64,000 bases of DNA from Puccinia triticina (GCF_026914185.1 NC_070571.1:1984001-2048000); one strand, 5' to 3'; positions 43,613 through 55,883 are shown, counted from the first letter of the stretch. The notes: generated by a model not told the origin, from the letters alone. Numbers and translations are program-made.

Positions 43613-44295
43613 TCAACGATGCTTGGTTTTTTCGAATTGGGCGAATATTTTAAGACTGTTATTCAAAATCACTTGATCGTCTATCTCTTCTGCTAATTTC
43701 ATGCTTGTCTCTTGAATGTTGCTGGTGTCTTCATTTTGATTGAGTCCGTTCCTGTGCTTTAATGACTCCAGATATTCTTCTGATTCCTGGGCGTAGATGT
43801 CATACACACAGATTGCGCAGCCTACATCAGATCAAATGGTAAAAAAAGAACAATTTGTTGGTAAGACCATCTTATAGCGGTGTTTCTTTTGACTCAATCC
43901 GACGAAGTACCTGACATGCAACAATCTTCTGGTCCCGGCGGTTTTGGAGGACCAACGACTTTTGGAAAGTTTTTCGCATCCGTGGGCGTATCCAACCGAT
44001 TGGGGCCATTGAGCCAATCATCTTGGGAGAGTGATGCTGGTGATAATCTGCTGAGATTATTGCTTGAAAACTGTTGGCCAAGGTTCAGCCGTGCGCTATC
44101 GATTGGACGCCACGACAAGCGTGAGGGTTGGTTGAGGTTTGAAGTCGAGTGGGGGGCGTCGCCATTGAGAGAACTCGGAACCAGAACATAAGTGAATCGA
44201 CTGGTACTGTAGAGCCGACATAAACGGTGCAGGGATATTCTATCGCAACCTGGCATGTGGGAGAGGACATAAAACTTCTCAGCGGGGACGATCAA
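43613..44295 (-). CDS. Oxidoreductase-like domain protein (OXLD1-like), mitochondrial, 197 aa
   Basis: Exons 44295-43911 and 43821-43613 (intron 89 bp, GTACTT...GTAG) join at the heart of the domain to read PKPPGPEDCCMSGCAICVYDIYAQESEEY, here quoted as CCMSG then CAICVYDIY. This is the signature of the short Oxidored-like family (PPxPP...CCxSGCxxCVxDIY), whose conserved cysteines suggest metal binding; members are mitochondrial and poorly understood. The N-terminal 110 residues are Arg/Ser-rich with few acidic residues, as in a mitochondrial import signal. The C-terminal tail is helical and acidic, then basic. The start at 44295 is the first ATG of the frame. A KDZ transposon begins only 150 bp upstream and may have displaced the promoter. 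Confidence 0.82.
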
Positions 44296-44440
44296 AGGGT
44301 TTGTCGTAGAGAAAATGAAGTGCTTGGATTACCTTTGTTCCGGTGCACAGATGTTCGCCCGATTGGTCACGACGGTTGCCGTCCGGAGCCCCGGGGTACT
44401 ACCCTCCCCCCCCGTGCTCGGCGGGGCTCCGAATTTCGTG

Positions 44441-44448
44441 ACTACACG
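44441..44448. other. Left target-site duplication of the KDZ element
   Basis: ACTACACG, repeated exactly at 56013-56020. Confidence 0.85.
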
Positions 44449-44574
44449 CACCACAATCGACTATCCTCCCCCTACTACATAGCCTCGCTCGAGGGAGTTT
44501 TCAGCCTATGTAGAAGGGGTCGACCGCCCTCGCAATCCCTCGCGCGCGCCCCTTTACATTGCAGACTGTCTTTA
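44449..44574. repeat. Left TIR of the KDZ element
   Basis: Reverse complement of 55884-56012 apart from one C/T difference and one base at the point where the Harbinger derivative entered; continues for a few bases at 46419. Confidence 0.88.
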
Positions 44575-46415
44575 GAGCATCTCCAGCAGAGCTTGGACCG
44601 CGCGAGTTTTGGACTCGTTTGGCAGGTCGCTCAACATTTCCGGGGTCCAGCAGACCCCCTAAACGACCTTTGATTGATCCAAGTCCATCCCATCCCAGAC
44701 CGCGGCCGGCTATTTTCCCCATCCCATCGCCACCCGCGACAGAGGCTGCTACACACCACACATCACCTACTCGCCACTCCGCCATCACCTACTCGCCACT
44801 CGTCACCACCGCGCCAAAAACATGATTGACCCAATGCTTGAAGATCTTGCTCGTAGTCCGCCACCGAGAACACCCTCTCCAGAAATTCAACCGCTTCAAC
44901 CCACCAAAGGAAGGAACGGACCTGCAAAAAAGAGAACATCAAGGCCAAAAAAATCCGCTGCTGGGACTGCTACCGCTACCGCGACGACTGCTACCGCTAC
45001 CGCTACCGCTACGACTGCTACCGCTACCGCTACGACTGCTACCTCTACTGCTGCTACAACTGCTACCGCTACGACTGCTACCACTACTGGCGAATCTGAA
45101 AAAAACAAAAACAACAACACAAACAAAGAGAAAGAAAAACGAACAAAGAATCCAAATTGGAGAGTTGAAGAAGATAAACATTTATGCATCTCTTGGCTCA
45201 ACACAAGCAAGGATGCTGATATTGGAACAGGTCAGAAACTCTCGGCTTTTTGGGAACGGATCCATCAATGCTTCCTCGACATGATGAAAGAATATGTTGA
45301 GGAACATGCGAACGACAAGAACTTCAAACCTTTTCTAACCCGACTCCAAGGGGCCCTTGAAAGTAGATGGGGTATTATCCTCCATCAAGTTAACAAGTAT
45401 TGCGGATGCTTTTTACAAGCCAAACGCCGACTCGGAAGTGGCAAGACCCGCGATGAAATTGTGTGTTTTTTTGGTTGCCTCACTGATTTGATTGTTTCTA
45501 ACATTTTTTTATGATTGATTATTAGGCCGTCGACGCGAAAGAGATGTTCAAAGCCGAGATGGGCTTTGTGTTCACCCTCGATCACTGCTGGCTCATTCTT
45601 CACCATTCACCAAAGTGGCAAGACACCATGGACGAAATCACGGTGCGATCGAAGAAAGAAAAACGACCCCCCAGTTCAATTTCAGCCTCTGAGCCCACAA
45701 GTGTCAAAGGAGGCGAGGGAGATGACAAAGGAAACAAACACAAATTCGAGTCAATTGGATCTTCGCGACCTGAAGGACGAAAGGCGGCTAAAAAAAGAAA
45801 ATATTAAGAAAGCGAGGCCCTCGAAGCACAAAAAGAGCTCATCAAGATTTCTCGTGAAAAGATGGCCGCCATGCAAACTGTTGCTGATCATGTAGTTATG
45901 TCAAAAGATCTCACGAACTTGGATCCTATTTCTCGTTCTTTCTACACCGCTAAAAAAGAAGAGGTTGCCAAACGTCTTGGCTTGATTCCCTCCGACTCTT
46001 AAGCTCATCAAAATCTTGGATGATCTTTTGTCTACTGTGAAGCTTTATCTCATATTTCACTCGCTTTTGCTTATTTATCTCACTTTTCACCCACTTTTTT
46101 GTGCTCTGAAAACTTAACTGTGAAATCTGAAAATTGAATGAATTGTGAGTGAGTGAGAGAATAAATGAAAATATAACAAAGATAACAAAAAACAAAACAA
46201 AGAGATTCATTGCCACTCAGAGATTGCGAATCCATGCTGGAGATATCGAATTCCATCGCAGTCGTGTCGTCCAGCATGGCAATCTAGCTATCCACCCCCG
46301 GCGTGATCGCCAGTCTGCTGTGGAGCTGCTGTTGAACAGCTGAGACAGGTGTGTGAAAGGTGGTCCCGGCCGGCTATAGGTAGCGGGTCTCATCCCCGCT
46401 CTGCTGGAGATGCTC
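44575..46415. mobile_element. Harbinger derivative with only the Myb/NAM-type gene
   Basis: Perfect 18-bp TIRs GAGCATCTCCAGCAGAGC, flanked by TTA (44572-44574, 46416-46418). The right KDZ TIR keeps the empty site with one TTA. It carries a single broken gene and no transposase, so it is non-autonomous. Confidence 0.85.
44822..46002 (+). pseudogene. Myb/SANT-like, NAM-associated-type protein of a Harbinger derivative
   Basis: Exon 1 (44822-45460) encodes a basic start (KKRTSRPKKSAAG), an Ala/Thr repeat made by an ACTGCTACCGCT-type minisatellite (44965-45090) and a SANT-like region, NWRVEEDKHLCISWLNTSKD then FWERIHQCF and RLQGALESRWGIILHQVNKY. After an intron (45461-45525) exon 2 gives FTLDHCWLILHHSPKWQ, a Lys/Ser-rich linker and KKRKY followed by TAA (45805-45807). 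The same frame continues in a typical C-terminal coiled segment (QKELIKISREKMAAMQ) to a second stop at 46002. The TAA probably was CAA. Such proteins are common in rust genomes as Harbinger partners. Confidence 0.78.
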
Positions 46416-46637
46416 TTACATGTGTAACACGAACCTGTCTAGAAGGCTGTCCGATCCGCAATTCGGATCAGACTAAGTTGGGGAAAATCCGGATACCTAC
46501 CTGATCGGTGATCACTGTATCAGTAGGAGTGGTGATCCAAAGATAAACAGCTCCTTCTCGAGAACACCACCCTCCCGTCCTGCGAGAACACCGCCCTCCC
46601 GTCCTGCGAGAACACCGCCCTCCTGTCCTGGCCCGCC

Positions 46638-49600
46638 TTGACCACCCAATCGACGGCACTCCTCAAGTCAAAGAGCTACCCCGCCGACGAAAATGCTACC
46701 TACTACAACGACGATACTACCAGCTCCGAAGACAATACCACCATTGCTAGCACGGCTCGGGGCGACCCTATCCGTGCGACAGGCAGCAGGATGGTTAACA
46801 TGATCTACAATGGACCGGCTCGCCGCCCTCGAGTCCGCAGACGCGGCGACCCCCGTATCCGTGCGACAGGCAGCAGGATGGTTAACATGATCTATAATGG
46901 ACCGGCTCGCCGCCCTCGAGTCCGCACAACACCAACCCAGCGCGAAATCCTTCAGCAAGCTCGCTTTGACCAGAATATCCGCGATGGTCAACGGCTGGGG
47001 GCTATTCCTGAAGCTCCAACCCCTCTAGCTAGACCGACCAACCCCACAAACGATGATATAACCAACCCTCCGGACGGAGCTAACCATCAGATGCCATTTG
47101 AGGACAATCTCCAAGACCCCGCGTGGCTGGATGACGATCCTATCGTGGCTCATGCTAGCTATCATCGAATGCGCCGTTACGCTGAACGCCGAGAGATCAT
47201 TAGCACCCAATGGACACAATTGGAGACCCAAGTCACATCAGCTTACCTGCAGTGTCAACGTGATACCTCCAACTGGACATATCAACCTCAAGGTTTACCA
47301 GCTGAGTTGTGTACCTGTTCGTCCGACGATATTCATGAACGACAAGTAGATCTCATTGATATTCTCCGTAAGTCCCTCTTCTCCTTAGTTTTGAATCAAG
47401 AGGAACTAATCAGCCTCAATTTTGTAGAACATCGTCCGCGCACCGCTATTCCCTTCTGCAAGTGTGTACCAGACGTAGTTCGATTAATTCACCACGGATA
47501 TTTTGCCTCTTCTGCCGATCAACCACGAACAGCATTTTCAATACGATTGGTCCAGTTCCATCATTTCATGTGGCAATCAGCTGTTGTCTCTTCTTCAGCT
47601 TTTGTGAAAGCCCTCGCCGCCTTCTTAGGACCTCGAAGTAACCAAGCAATGTTTGCTCGTGGCAACAAATACCGAAAAAGAAACCTTCAGATCCCTTTCA
47701 CATTTAGCACCGACCTGTTTGCTCGCATCCTTGTACGCACCAAGAAAATTCTCAACGATGGATTGCAGCTCTCCAAAGTCGATCTTTGGGCCAATAAGTG
47801 CCCTCAATGTTTTGGTCCCAGGTTGAATGAAGTCAAATCGAACCCAAACAAACCAGACGTGATCATTGCTATGGATGGAAACTTCCAACAACGACACTAT
47901 GCTCATGCCAGTAAAGACCGCCCTCGTGATGATCAGTATCCAGTCGATTTTCTGTCACCCTCGCAGCTAAATGCTGATGTTACAGCAGTAGAATCTACCG
48001 AGGCTGTTGCTGTAGGAATTGATGTAAGTGGCCTCTCTCACCAGGTAGAATAATTGCTTACAGCCAATGTACTCTAGCCACCATGTTCCGACTCGCATAA
48101 AGCCGCAAATGATACTCAAAGCGGGACAAGCTGGGAGAAGTGTGATGATAATGGTCTTTTTGCCGGCGCATGTCGACATGATGCTCCTTTGCTCTTTGCT
48201 AACATATTTCAGACTGGTGAAAAGTGAGCCCAGCTTATTGCCTGAAGTCCGAAATGTAGCTAACTACGTCAATATCTACAGGCTATATTATCCGGTTTTG
48301 ATTGTGCGCAATATCATTGATGACTTCCCCAGCCACAAATTTGGCATTCTTTATGACCTTGGGTGCCATCTCGAGACTCATGTCAGGAAGGTAAGATATA
48401 AAAACATCTTGATTTGGTTGCAATCAAACTAACAAGCATACTGTGTAGAGGGGATTGTTAGACAATCGGATTGATGACCTGATGTTTGGGACATCAGTGT
48501 TCCATTCATTTGTGCATGAATGGTCATGTCAAGTGAAGTATAACCCTTGACTGAACCCCTGGTGGGGATTATCAGATGGCGAAGGTCTTGAACGCCTCTG
48601 GTCTTTTTTTTCACAACTTGTTTCCGCACTTCGTGTCTCAACTCGACTACATCGGCTCACTCGACTACAGGCCCGAGCCGATTACTATACCCAAAACCTC
48701 ATGGAAATGACAGGTGATTAACCCGCATTATCCATCCACCCAAAGCGTTGAAGAGAAATTCATCATGATTTCAACCCCTTAGCCAATTGGCTTTTCAAAC
48801 GGCTGGTTTATGCTACGGAGGTAGTTCGGTCATCAACTTCTGAACTCAGCAAGCTCCATGCTAAAGAAAACAGGTTCACTCCGGGACAGAACTACACGAA
48901 CAAGTTCTTTGAGGAGCAATGGCGGATGGAGCAGGAATATCATTGTCGGACTAATCTAACTGTGAACAAACAGAAGCTTGAACTTGGGAATCTTTTATGC
49001 CTCGAAGAAGCCCTTGACACTGCATGGTAAGTTTCTTGACTTCTATTTGGGGCACGTAACCATTACTTATTTTCTTATTGCATCTCAGGAGAAATGTGGT
49101 CCTTACACCTGAGCAAGCACTTGCACGTGCAACTGCGTGTGCTACTCTTACGCGGAAGATTGCCGACTTGAGGGCATTGGTTGGAGACAAATTGCTCACA
49201 GCAGTGAGTGGTATTGAGACGGGTAAATCAAACTGCAGCCTTTTGTTATAAATGTTAGAAATTGACCTACCTACGCTTTGGATCTTCAAAAACAACAGTG
49301 GAGGAACAAGAACTGCTGATGAAGATTTGGTACAACAAAACAGAACTACGACAAAATTTCTTAGCTTTGCTCCAGGAGAAGCAACCATTGGTACGAGTCC
49401 GCCACGGAGGTGAATCAACCTCAATTGGTAGGCCCTCCTTGTTGTATGTCTTTTGTTGAGGAATTGAGCAATAAACAATCTCTACTTGCAGGTACGCGTG
49501 GTCAGCAAAAGCTCATGGCTTTGCTGCGAAAACATGCAGAGCAACTGCATACAGTCCTGGATGTGTACACTAAGCAAGTCCATCGGTATGTGGCAGCCTA

Positions 49601-50378
49601 TCCTGCCCGACCAGCTCCACCCATCATTGGGTATTCCCAACTCCTGGAGCTGCAATCCGACGACCCTTTCTGGAACGATGGCTTGTTTTCCGAATCAAAC
49701 GAAGCATGGGCAATTGACTTGACAACCCAGCACGGAATCCGTCACCTGGCTTGCTTGAATCGAGGGAAGGAAGAGGTCCGTCGGCTTGGATGGGAAACTA
49801 GGAGGGCGATGCGATGGGCCAGTCACCGCCATAATCAACTCAAAAAAAACATTCGGCTGCTCTCTGAACTATCGGAAGATCAGCAGACTTCCGATGATCT
49901 ACCTGAAAATCTCCGCCCACTTGTTGCACATTCTTACCTCCTTGACGATGACAGCATGTCTATTTGGCTTCAGCGTGTTCGTGTTCTTCTCCACTCGGCA
50001 TACATTGAGATGATGGACTTGCAGCTTGAGTGGGACCCACTGATAAGCGAAATCTTGAAGAACACCGCTCCTCAGAATGACGATGGCGAAATTGAAACAT
50101 CTTGGAATCTGCAGATGAGTCACATCCATTGGCTTCACAACACAGATTATTTCTCTGGCATACCTGGGGATATGCATGACCTAGCCCTTGCAGCAGACAA
50201 ACCTCTACCAGATAATTTGCCTCCCCCATTATCAGCTCCAAATTTTCCTCCCCCATCTTCAGATCCAAATGACAATGAGGAGGAAGATGATGGCCAACAG
50301 GACTATCTGGAGCAAATGGAGAATGTTTTGTCAGCCACAATGTTTAATGACTTGATTCAAGGTGGAGGGAGTGTGTGA
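46638..50378 (+). pseudogene. KDZ transposase, nine exons, one premature stop
   Basis: Exons 46638-47367, 47428-48023, 48078-48223, 48282-48390, 48449-48713, 48783-49026, 49089-49222, 49299-49427 and 49492-50378 keep one frame. The N-terminal part has a cysteine cluster of the CxC type (ELCTCSSDD, IPFCKCVPDVVRLIHHGYF). The catalytic region has CPQCFG, VIIAMDGNFQQRHYAH, GLFAGACRHDAPLLFANIFQ, FGILYDLGCHLETH and GTSVFHSFVHEW followed by SDGEGLERLWSF. The first part of the acidic set is visible as D in AMDGNF and D in LYDLGC. A TGA (48548-48550) replaces the Arg expected in KYNPRLN. The N-terminus has a tandem duplication of a RATGSRMVNMIYNGP block; no ATG precedes 46791 in frame, so the start is unsettled. 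Confidence 0.88.
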
Positions 50379-53300
50379 ATCATTTGTTAGCCATGTACTT
50401 GGATTCAGTTATTGTGTTAATACCTTATTTTATTTGACTGGTCAGCAATGCTGCCTATTATTTGATTGGCCAAAGTTGCTTCTCATTGTTAGAGCCAAGT
50501 TGCTTCCCATCATTTTTGCCAGAAATGCTGCCTATCATTAGACTTACCAGAATCACTTTCCATTATGAGAATTTCCCAAAATGTTTGTAGGGTGCATACT
50601 CAGTTGTAGGATGATAGATAAAAGTTGAGATTTGAGCAGTGAGTGGGAAAAATGGAGTGAAACATTTATGATTTCATTACTTGGGTCATATATTCTGTGG
50701 AAGATGCAAGCCACACAAATTTGAACTGTGCAGTATCTAGAAAGATCACAGGTTAGTCATGTGTATTTACCAAACTATTCCAAACAAAGTATTGAAGAAT
50801 GTTTCACTATTCCACAATTTGGAATCATGATGTGTGTCATTTCTAATTAGTGCACTTCAATTCAAATTGAACATATGCTGGATGAATATTAATAAAGCTG
50901 TTCAAAGTATGGAGAAATGTTTGAAATTGATTGAAGTCAAAATCCAGAACCCAACCAGGGTTCACAATTTCTAGTTTTTGGGCTTTGCAGTTAGGCTGGA
51001 TGAGTATTACACAAACTGTTCAAATGATTCAAAAGCATGAACTTTTGTTTTATATTAATTGAAATCAAATATTCCATGATTTGGAATCATTGCAGCTGCA
51101 GCAGCTTGGCTTACTAAATTGGGACTCAGGAATGAGGGGGCACCATTTCTAGTTTGTGTACAATATAGCCATACTTGGATTTAAAATGAGAATGTTTCTG
51201 TTGGATGAATATTCTGAATCTGTACAATATATTCAAATCATTTTGAATATAATCAGACTGATTTGAAATGGCACACCTACTGAGTGTCCAGTGTTACCAG
51301 AACTGCAAGTCCAGTGTGATTCTGATAGGCATATATATATAATGAGTGCATCAGAATTTTTGCTGAATGTATTATAGAGTGATTGGTGTATCAATTAATT
51401 AGGACCTTTTGTTAGTTTCATCAGCGAGCTTGATAAATAATCTGAAGGCAGGTTAAATCCAAGTGAAGCCCCCTTTTTTGCAGGGAGGATTTTCACATGT
51501 CACAAATATTACATTGTTTATCACACTTGATTATGACACAGCAAATGGGGCCTTATCACTTCAAACTATTGGATTAATAGATTGGTACACATTTTTTTTG
51601 TTATCTCAACTATCAGTCAGCTTCACAAATGATTACCTTCACTACGGGCAGACAGGTGTTGTTCCAGCACGCAATGTCACCCCAGCAGTCACTGCTGTCA
51701 CCAAGTTTATGTGCCACTGCACACTTGTTGGTAATGAGCCTGTTTGAAGTAGCCTGTGCTTGATTTAGGTTGTGTGTTCAAGCCCCACATTGGTCAGCAG
51801 TACTGATGTTGACAAGTTGCATTTGATAGAAGCAACACCACACATATTACGCTACACTTAGTGTAGCGGTTTTTTGGGGCCGCTACGCTAATATTACAAT
51901 GTAGCTTATACTCTAGCTGGTAGTTCAGTTGCTTTATTTAGGGTATCATCAACTTTAAAACTGCTGTGCTGTGCTGAAACTCAGTGGGTCAGAGGTTGAG
52001 CCCACTGCTGATTAATATCACCAGACAAAACTGGCAATTTTCAGCCAGCCAAATCAGCAGTAAACTGCTGTGCTAACGCTGCTTTCAGTGGAAGACTTCT
52101 GAAAACAGCGGCAGCACAGCAATCAAAAAACACTGATCTGGTTACCAAAGGATCAGACAACGGCTGATATCAGCGGTTGAATGATAAATTTTTTTGGGAG
52201 TTTTGGAACAATCATTTTTTGGGATGTAGCAAACTTGGATGTTGCACCCCCCTGCAGCTGGGGGAGTATTCAGTGCTCCCAGCAGGGTGCAGAAATGTGC
52301 GCGCACTGAAACCGGTCAGCGGCTGCGGCAGCAGTCAGTGCTGCCGGCGCAGCAAAGAAAAATCAGCACACTAACAGTGGGAAAGCGGTCAGTGGCTGTG
52401 GCAGTAGTCATCCCTGCCAGCGGGGCGCAAGAAAATCAGCGACAAAGCGGTCAGCTGTTTGTTTGCTGCACTAATTCTCAGCTTTTGTGCTCCTTTTGGC
52501 GCTGTGTAACACTGATCAACATCAGGTGTCAGCAGTGGAACACTGAATTCAGCCTTAGCTCAGCACTCTAACCGCTTCACTAAAACTGATTGGGCTAGAG
52601 GATTGCCAGTAGCAAGACCACACATATTACACTATGCGGCTGATGTGTGTGGACGTGATCGCGGCAGCCTATCCGCTAGAACAATCAAACAATGTGTTAG
52701 CTCAAATCAGTGGCTACATCAAGGTTTCAAGGCCGATGGAGACTTTGAAGATGCCCAAGTCTTGGTTTCTCGAGCCCTTCAGTTCCAAGAAGAAAATAAT
52801 AAGAAGCAGAGTTGTGAGAAAGATTCCGAGCCCACAGAAGCTGAGACTTAGATCATCCGGTATCAGGAGTTTCTTTTCTTTGATTCTAATTAAAATGCAT
52901 GTTTATCGCCCTCCCCTCAATCAATCATGCAACTGTTATGCTACATTAGCAAAAAATATCCTAACTTGGCGGTTCTTTAGCGCCCTTAAGCTACCCTTTT
53001 TTCTATTGTCTTGTGTATTACAGCTACAGCTAATACAAATCTCAAAATATATCCGTGTATTTTAATCGCTAGAATTATCCTTTTTTAGCAGCTATTTGCT
53101 AGGCTTCAGCTTTTTCTAGCATTGCTAAGCTATTTTAGCGACTTATTTAGCGGTAATTGTCGCTAATTTAGTCACTATGTTACAGGTAAATCTCATGTGA
53201 TATAGGTCTTTAATGGGAATTGAACTCTTGACCTGGTGAGTATCTATATATATTCAAAAATGGGGGCCAGTATCAAAGGTGACATGCATGGTCAGTTGTG

Positions 53301-54077
53301 ACGAAACTTGTCTGCCTGCTGTACACAATCTTGACTAGACTCTGCTTAGTTGCATCGAAATCTGGAGATGTGTAACAGTCCTGCTCAGCTTGTCAGCTGG
53401 GTAAAATTTATTTTTGCACATGTAACTATTTCATTAGCGCATGAGGCAACTAGGGCGCTAAACTACAGCTAAGTTTAGCTTTAGCAATGTCAGGAAGCTA
53501 AACTGCATTGGGAATGAAAGCATTGTAGCAAGCGCCACAATAGGCTACCTGCTAAGTGTAGTGCTGTTCAGCTAGCGCTAACGCTAACAGCTGGGATTAG
53601 TAGCGGGGACCATTAAGCTAATTCCTTTTAGCGTAATAGGTGCACCGTTGCCTCAATCATCTCTTAACCCCCAATTCCCCTAACAGGCTAGGAGTATATT
53701 TGTAATCTTAAAAAAATGGTCTAAAATTACCCCAGATACAGTGTTGGTATTGTATTGGGTACCCAATACAATACATCTGTAATCAAATATTTGTATCATG
53801 TAATTAATACTTTGTAACTGGTGGAAAGCAAGATAAATGACAAGAATAAAACAGGAAGACAGTTTTCATGTTATGAAGATCTAGAAGAAGAGTAGTGAAA
53901 ATATTTCAAGACAAAAAATAAACAGAAAGACAACTCCAATTTGAGTCTGAAAATGTAAGAAAAAGTCTTGGATCAGGGGGGGATGGGTGGGAAAAGTGGG
54001 TTTCAAATGGTAGCTGCTTTGATGTTGTTGTCATAAGGGCTGGACTGATGAGTTGCATTGGTCTGGTTCCACGGAGT
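50379..54077. other. Non-coding interior of the KDZ element
   Basis: 3.7 kb between the convergent genes. AT-rich to 51830, then a foldback-type segment (51846-52616), then sequence with scattered TAGCG/GCTAA foldback words (53080-53660). No supported gene; a short frame at 52635-52851 ends cleanly but shows no domain. Confidence 0.6.
51832..52630. repeat. Foldback-type insertion flanked by ACCACACATATTAC
   Basis: The 14-bp word ACCACACATATTAC occurs at 51832-51845 and again at 52617-52630. Between them are GCTACACTTAGTGTAGC (a palindrome) and CAGCGGTCAG/GCTGCGGCAG-type repeats. The flanking words could be a target duplication of unusual length. Confidence 0.5.
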
Positions 54078-55705
54078 TCAAACGATGTCAATCAGATTAT
54101 CGTCCAAGTCCAAATGAATAGCTGTTATGTGGTCAACATGGAGCGAACGACTCGGTTGGCTGATCCACTCAATTTTGGTCCTGGCCAGAGGTGCGAGCGC
54201 CAACTTATACCCGGAGCTGGCCAGTCTTGATTGAGTATTGGTCCACGGCCATGTCTTGACAATACCTTCGGTCTTGGCCTCTGGATTCATGATTGTGATT
54301 TCAGAAATGACATATTTGGATGCAGAACAGGAGACATGATGTGTGCGCTTACTAATGAATTCACGCAGCCTGTCGGTGACCTTAACATCATGTGATGGCT
54401 TCTTACCACCTTTTTTTTGGGTTTTAGTTGCCAAGTCAGTGATCTGAGCAATACTGTAGCTGGTGATGTAGGATTGCAATTGAGCAGCATAATGCTTTTC
54501 AGCATCGACATCTTTGGCGTAATTGAGGAAAACGTTGGTGCCAGGTGTGCTTTGCGAGATTTGATAGCTGCTTGCGCCAAGGTGGGTGGACACCGCAAAG
54601 ACCACAAACTGCGCGTTGTGGGTTGCTGCGACTGAAGTGGCCTGCCACAGAAAAAAACAAGCTGTCAACTAGGTGTATCACAATAAGTGTGACGAGCGGG
54701 AGGCACACCTTTTCAATAAATTCATTAACACATTTCTGAACACGATGGTAGTCATTCTTGAGGGAGACCTCACTGCGAACGGAAGTAACACCACCAACCA
54801 CCTGTCCTGAAGGGGCCGAGGAAAAAGGCTCTTCAGGAAGGATCAACTCACCCGACTCGTCTTCATCAAGGGCACGTTCTTCATCAGTCAATCCATCGTC
54901 AAGGTGTTTTGCGAAAGCTTTTTTCTCCTCCGGGGTAAGCTTCTTCCACAACTCAGAGACTTTCTTCATCGCCGAATCGTCATTGACGCCACCAACTAAA
55001 GATGATAGAAATGTTAGCCACCACATGGACATATGAAAAAGGTCAATCAGAACGGAAAAACATCAATAACTTACCTTCTTTGAATATTGCTCGAGCTTCA
55101 GGGGTCTTGAGAAAAAGATTCCAGCAGTTAGGTCCCTTGAGGGCAAGGCGCTTTCCCCTTGAAAGGTCCAATCTGTTATTCAAGCAATGTTAGACAGGGC
55201 GTAGGTTATGGGAAGAAACTCACAGAAAGCCATCAATCATTGCAATGGAGAGCTGATTCTCGATTGCTTTGATTGCTAGAAGTTTCCTTTGCTCCTTATA
55301 GAATTCGAGAAAGAAATCGCGGTCTGCTTGGGACATTGATCCTTTTGAGTTCTCTTGCGCTTGGACAACAAGTTCGTTGTAGGACTTCTGAAGGAGGACT
55401 TTGATTGATTGGGGTGAAGCAGAATCATCGTCATTGGTGGTACGTTTCCTTTTTTTGGTTGGGCGTTCGGTAAGAGAGGTGGAAGCGGGTGGCTGAACTT
55501 GAGGGATACCAGCAGGTGAGTTGGGCTGAGGATTTTGGCTGGCAGCATCTTCAAGATTGTCAATAATCGGAGCGCTGTGACCAGATCGAAGAAGCAAAGA
55601 GTGTTGACTTGGGCTGGGGATAGATCCACGAGGATTCAGGATGGGCCGATCAAGACCATATTGATACTGAGGTGGGACGATGTGGGCAGCGGAGTGAGGA
55701 GGCAT
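54078..55705 (-). CDS. HMG-box-like protein encoded by the KDZ element (476 aa)
   Basis: Exons 55705-55224, 55172-55075, 54995-54709 and 54641-54078 join in frame, 1431 nt. The N-terminal part is Pro/Ser-rich (MPPHSAAHIVPPQ) with a basic nuclear-signal-like RPTKKRKRT. A helical segment with FLEFYKEQRKLLAIKAIE follows. Residues spanning exons 2-3 resemble an HMG box: GPNCWNLFLKTPEARAIF, then MKKVSELWKKLTPEEKKAF, the canonical spacing of the (A/N)xFLxx and LWKxLxxEEK motifs. An acidic linker and a C-terminal domain without recognised motif end the protein. No stop or frameshift. An upstream in-frame ATG at 55789 is possible. As the only intact gene of the element it may be a DNA-bending partner of the transposase; that is inference. 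Confidence 0.75.
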
Positions 55706-55883
55706 GTTGAAGAGACCGGGTGACAGCTTGAGGAATAAAAAAGAGCGGGTTTCTGAGGTGGTGAATGTGATCATCTTCCAACAAACCAAGGTACCGTTTG
55801 GACACTGTAAGGTTAGGTCTAGCTTGCAGCAGGGGATACGCTGCGCAGCCGCGGCTCTGTCCGAACTTGAAGACTGATGTTTA

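Noticed and set aside
44196..44440. Possible extension of the KDZ terminal repeat to the left
   Set aside because: Similarity to the right flank stops exactly at the ACTACACG duplication; the GC-rich flank beyond is different.
44896..45210. Minus-strand Val/Ala repeat frame opposite the Harbinger gene
   Set aside because: Shadow of the ACTGCTACCGCT minisatellite coding for the Ala/Thr tract on the plus strand.
51463..51747. 94-codon frame in the KDZ interior
   Set aside because: AT-rich DNA without domain, splice or repeat support.
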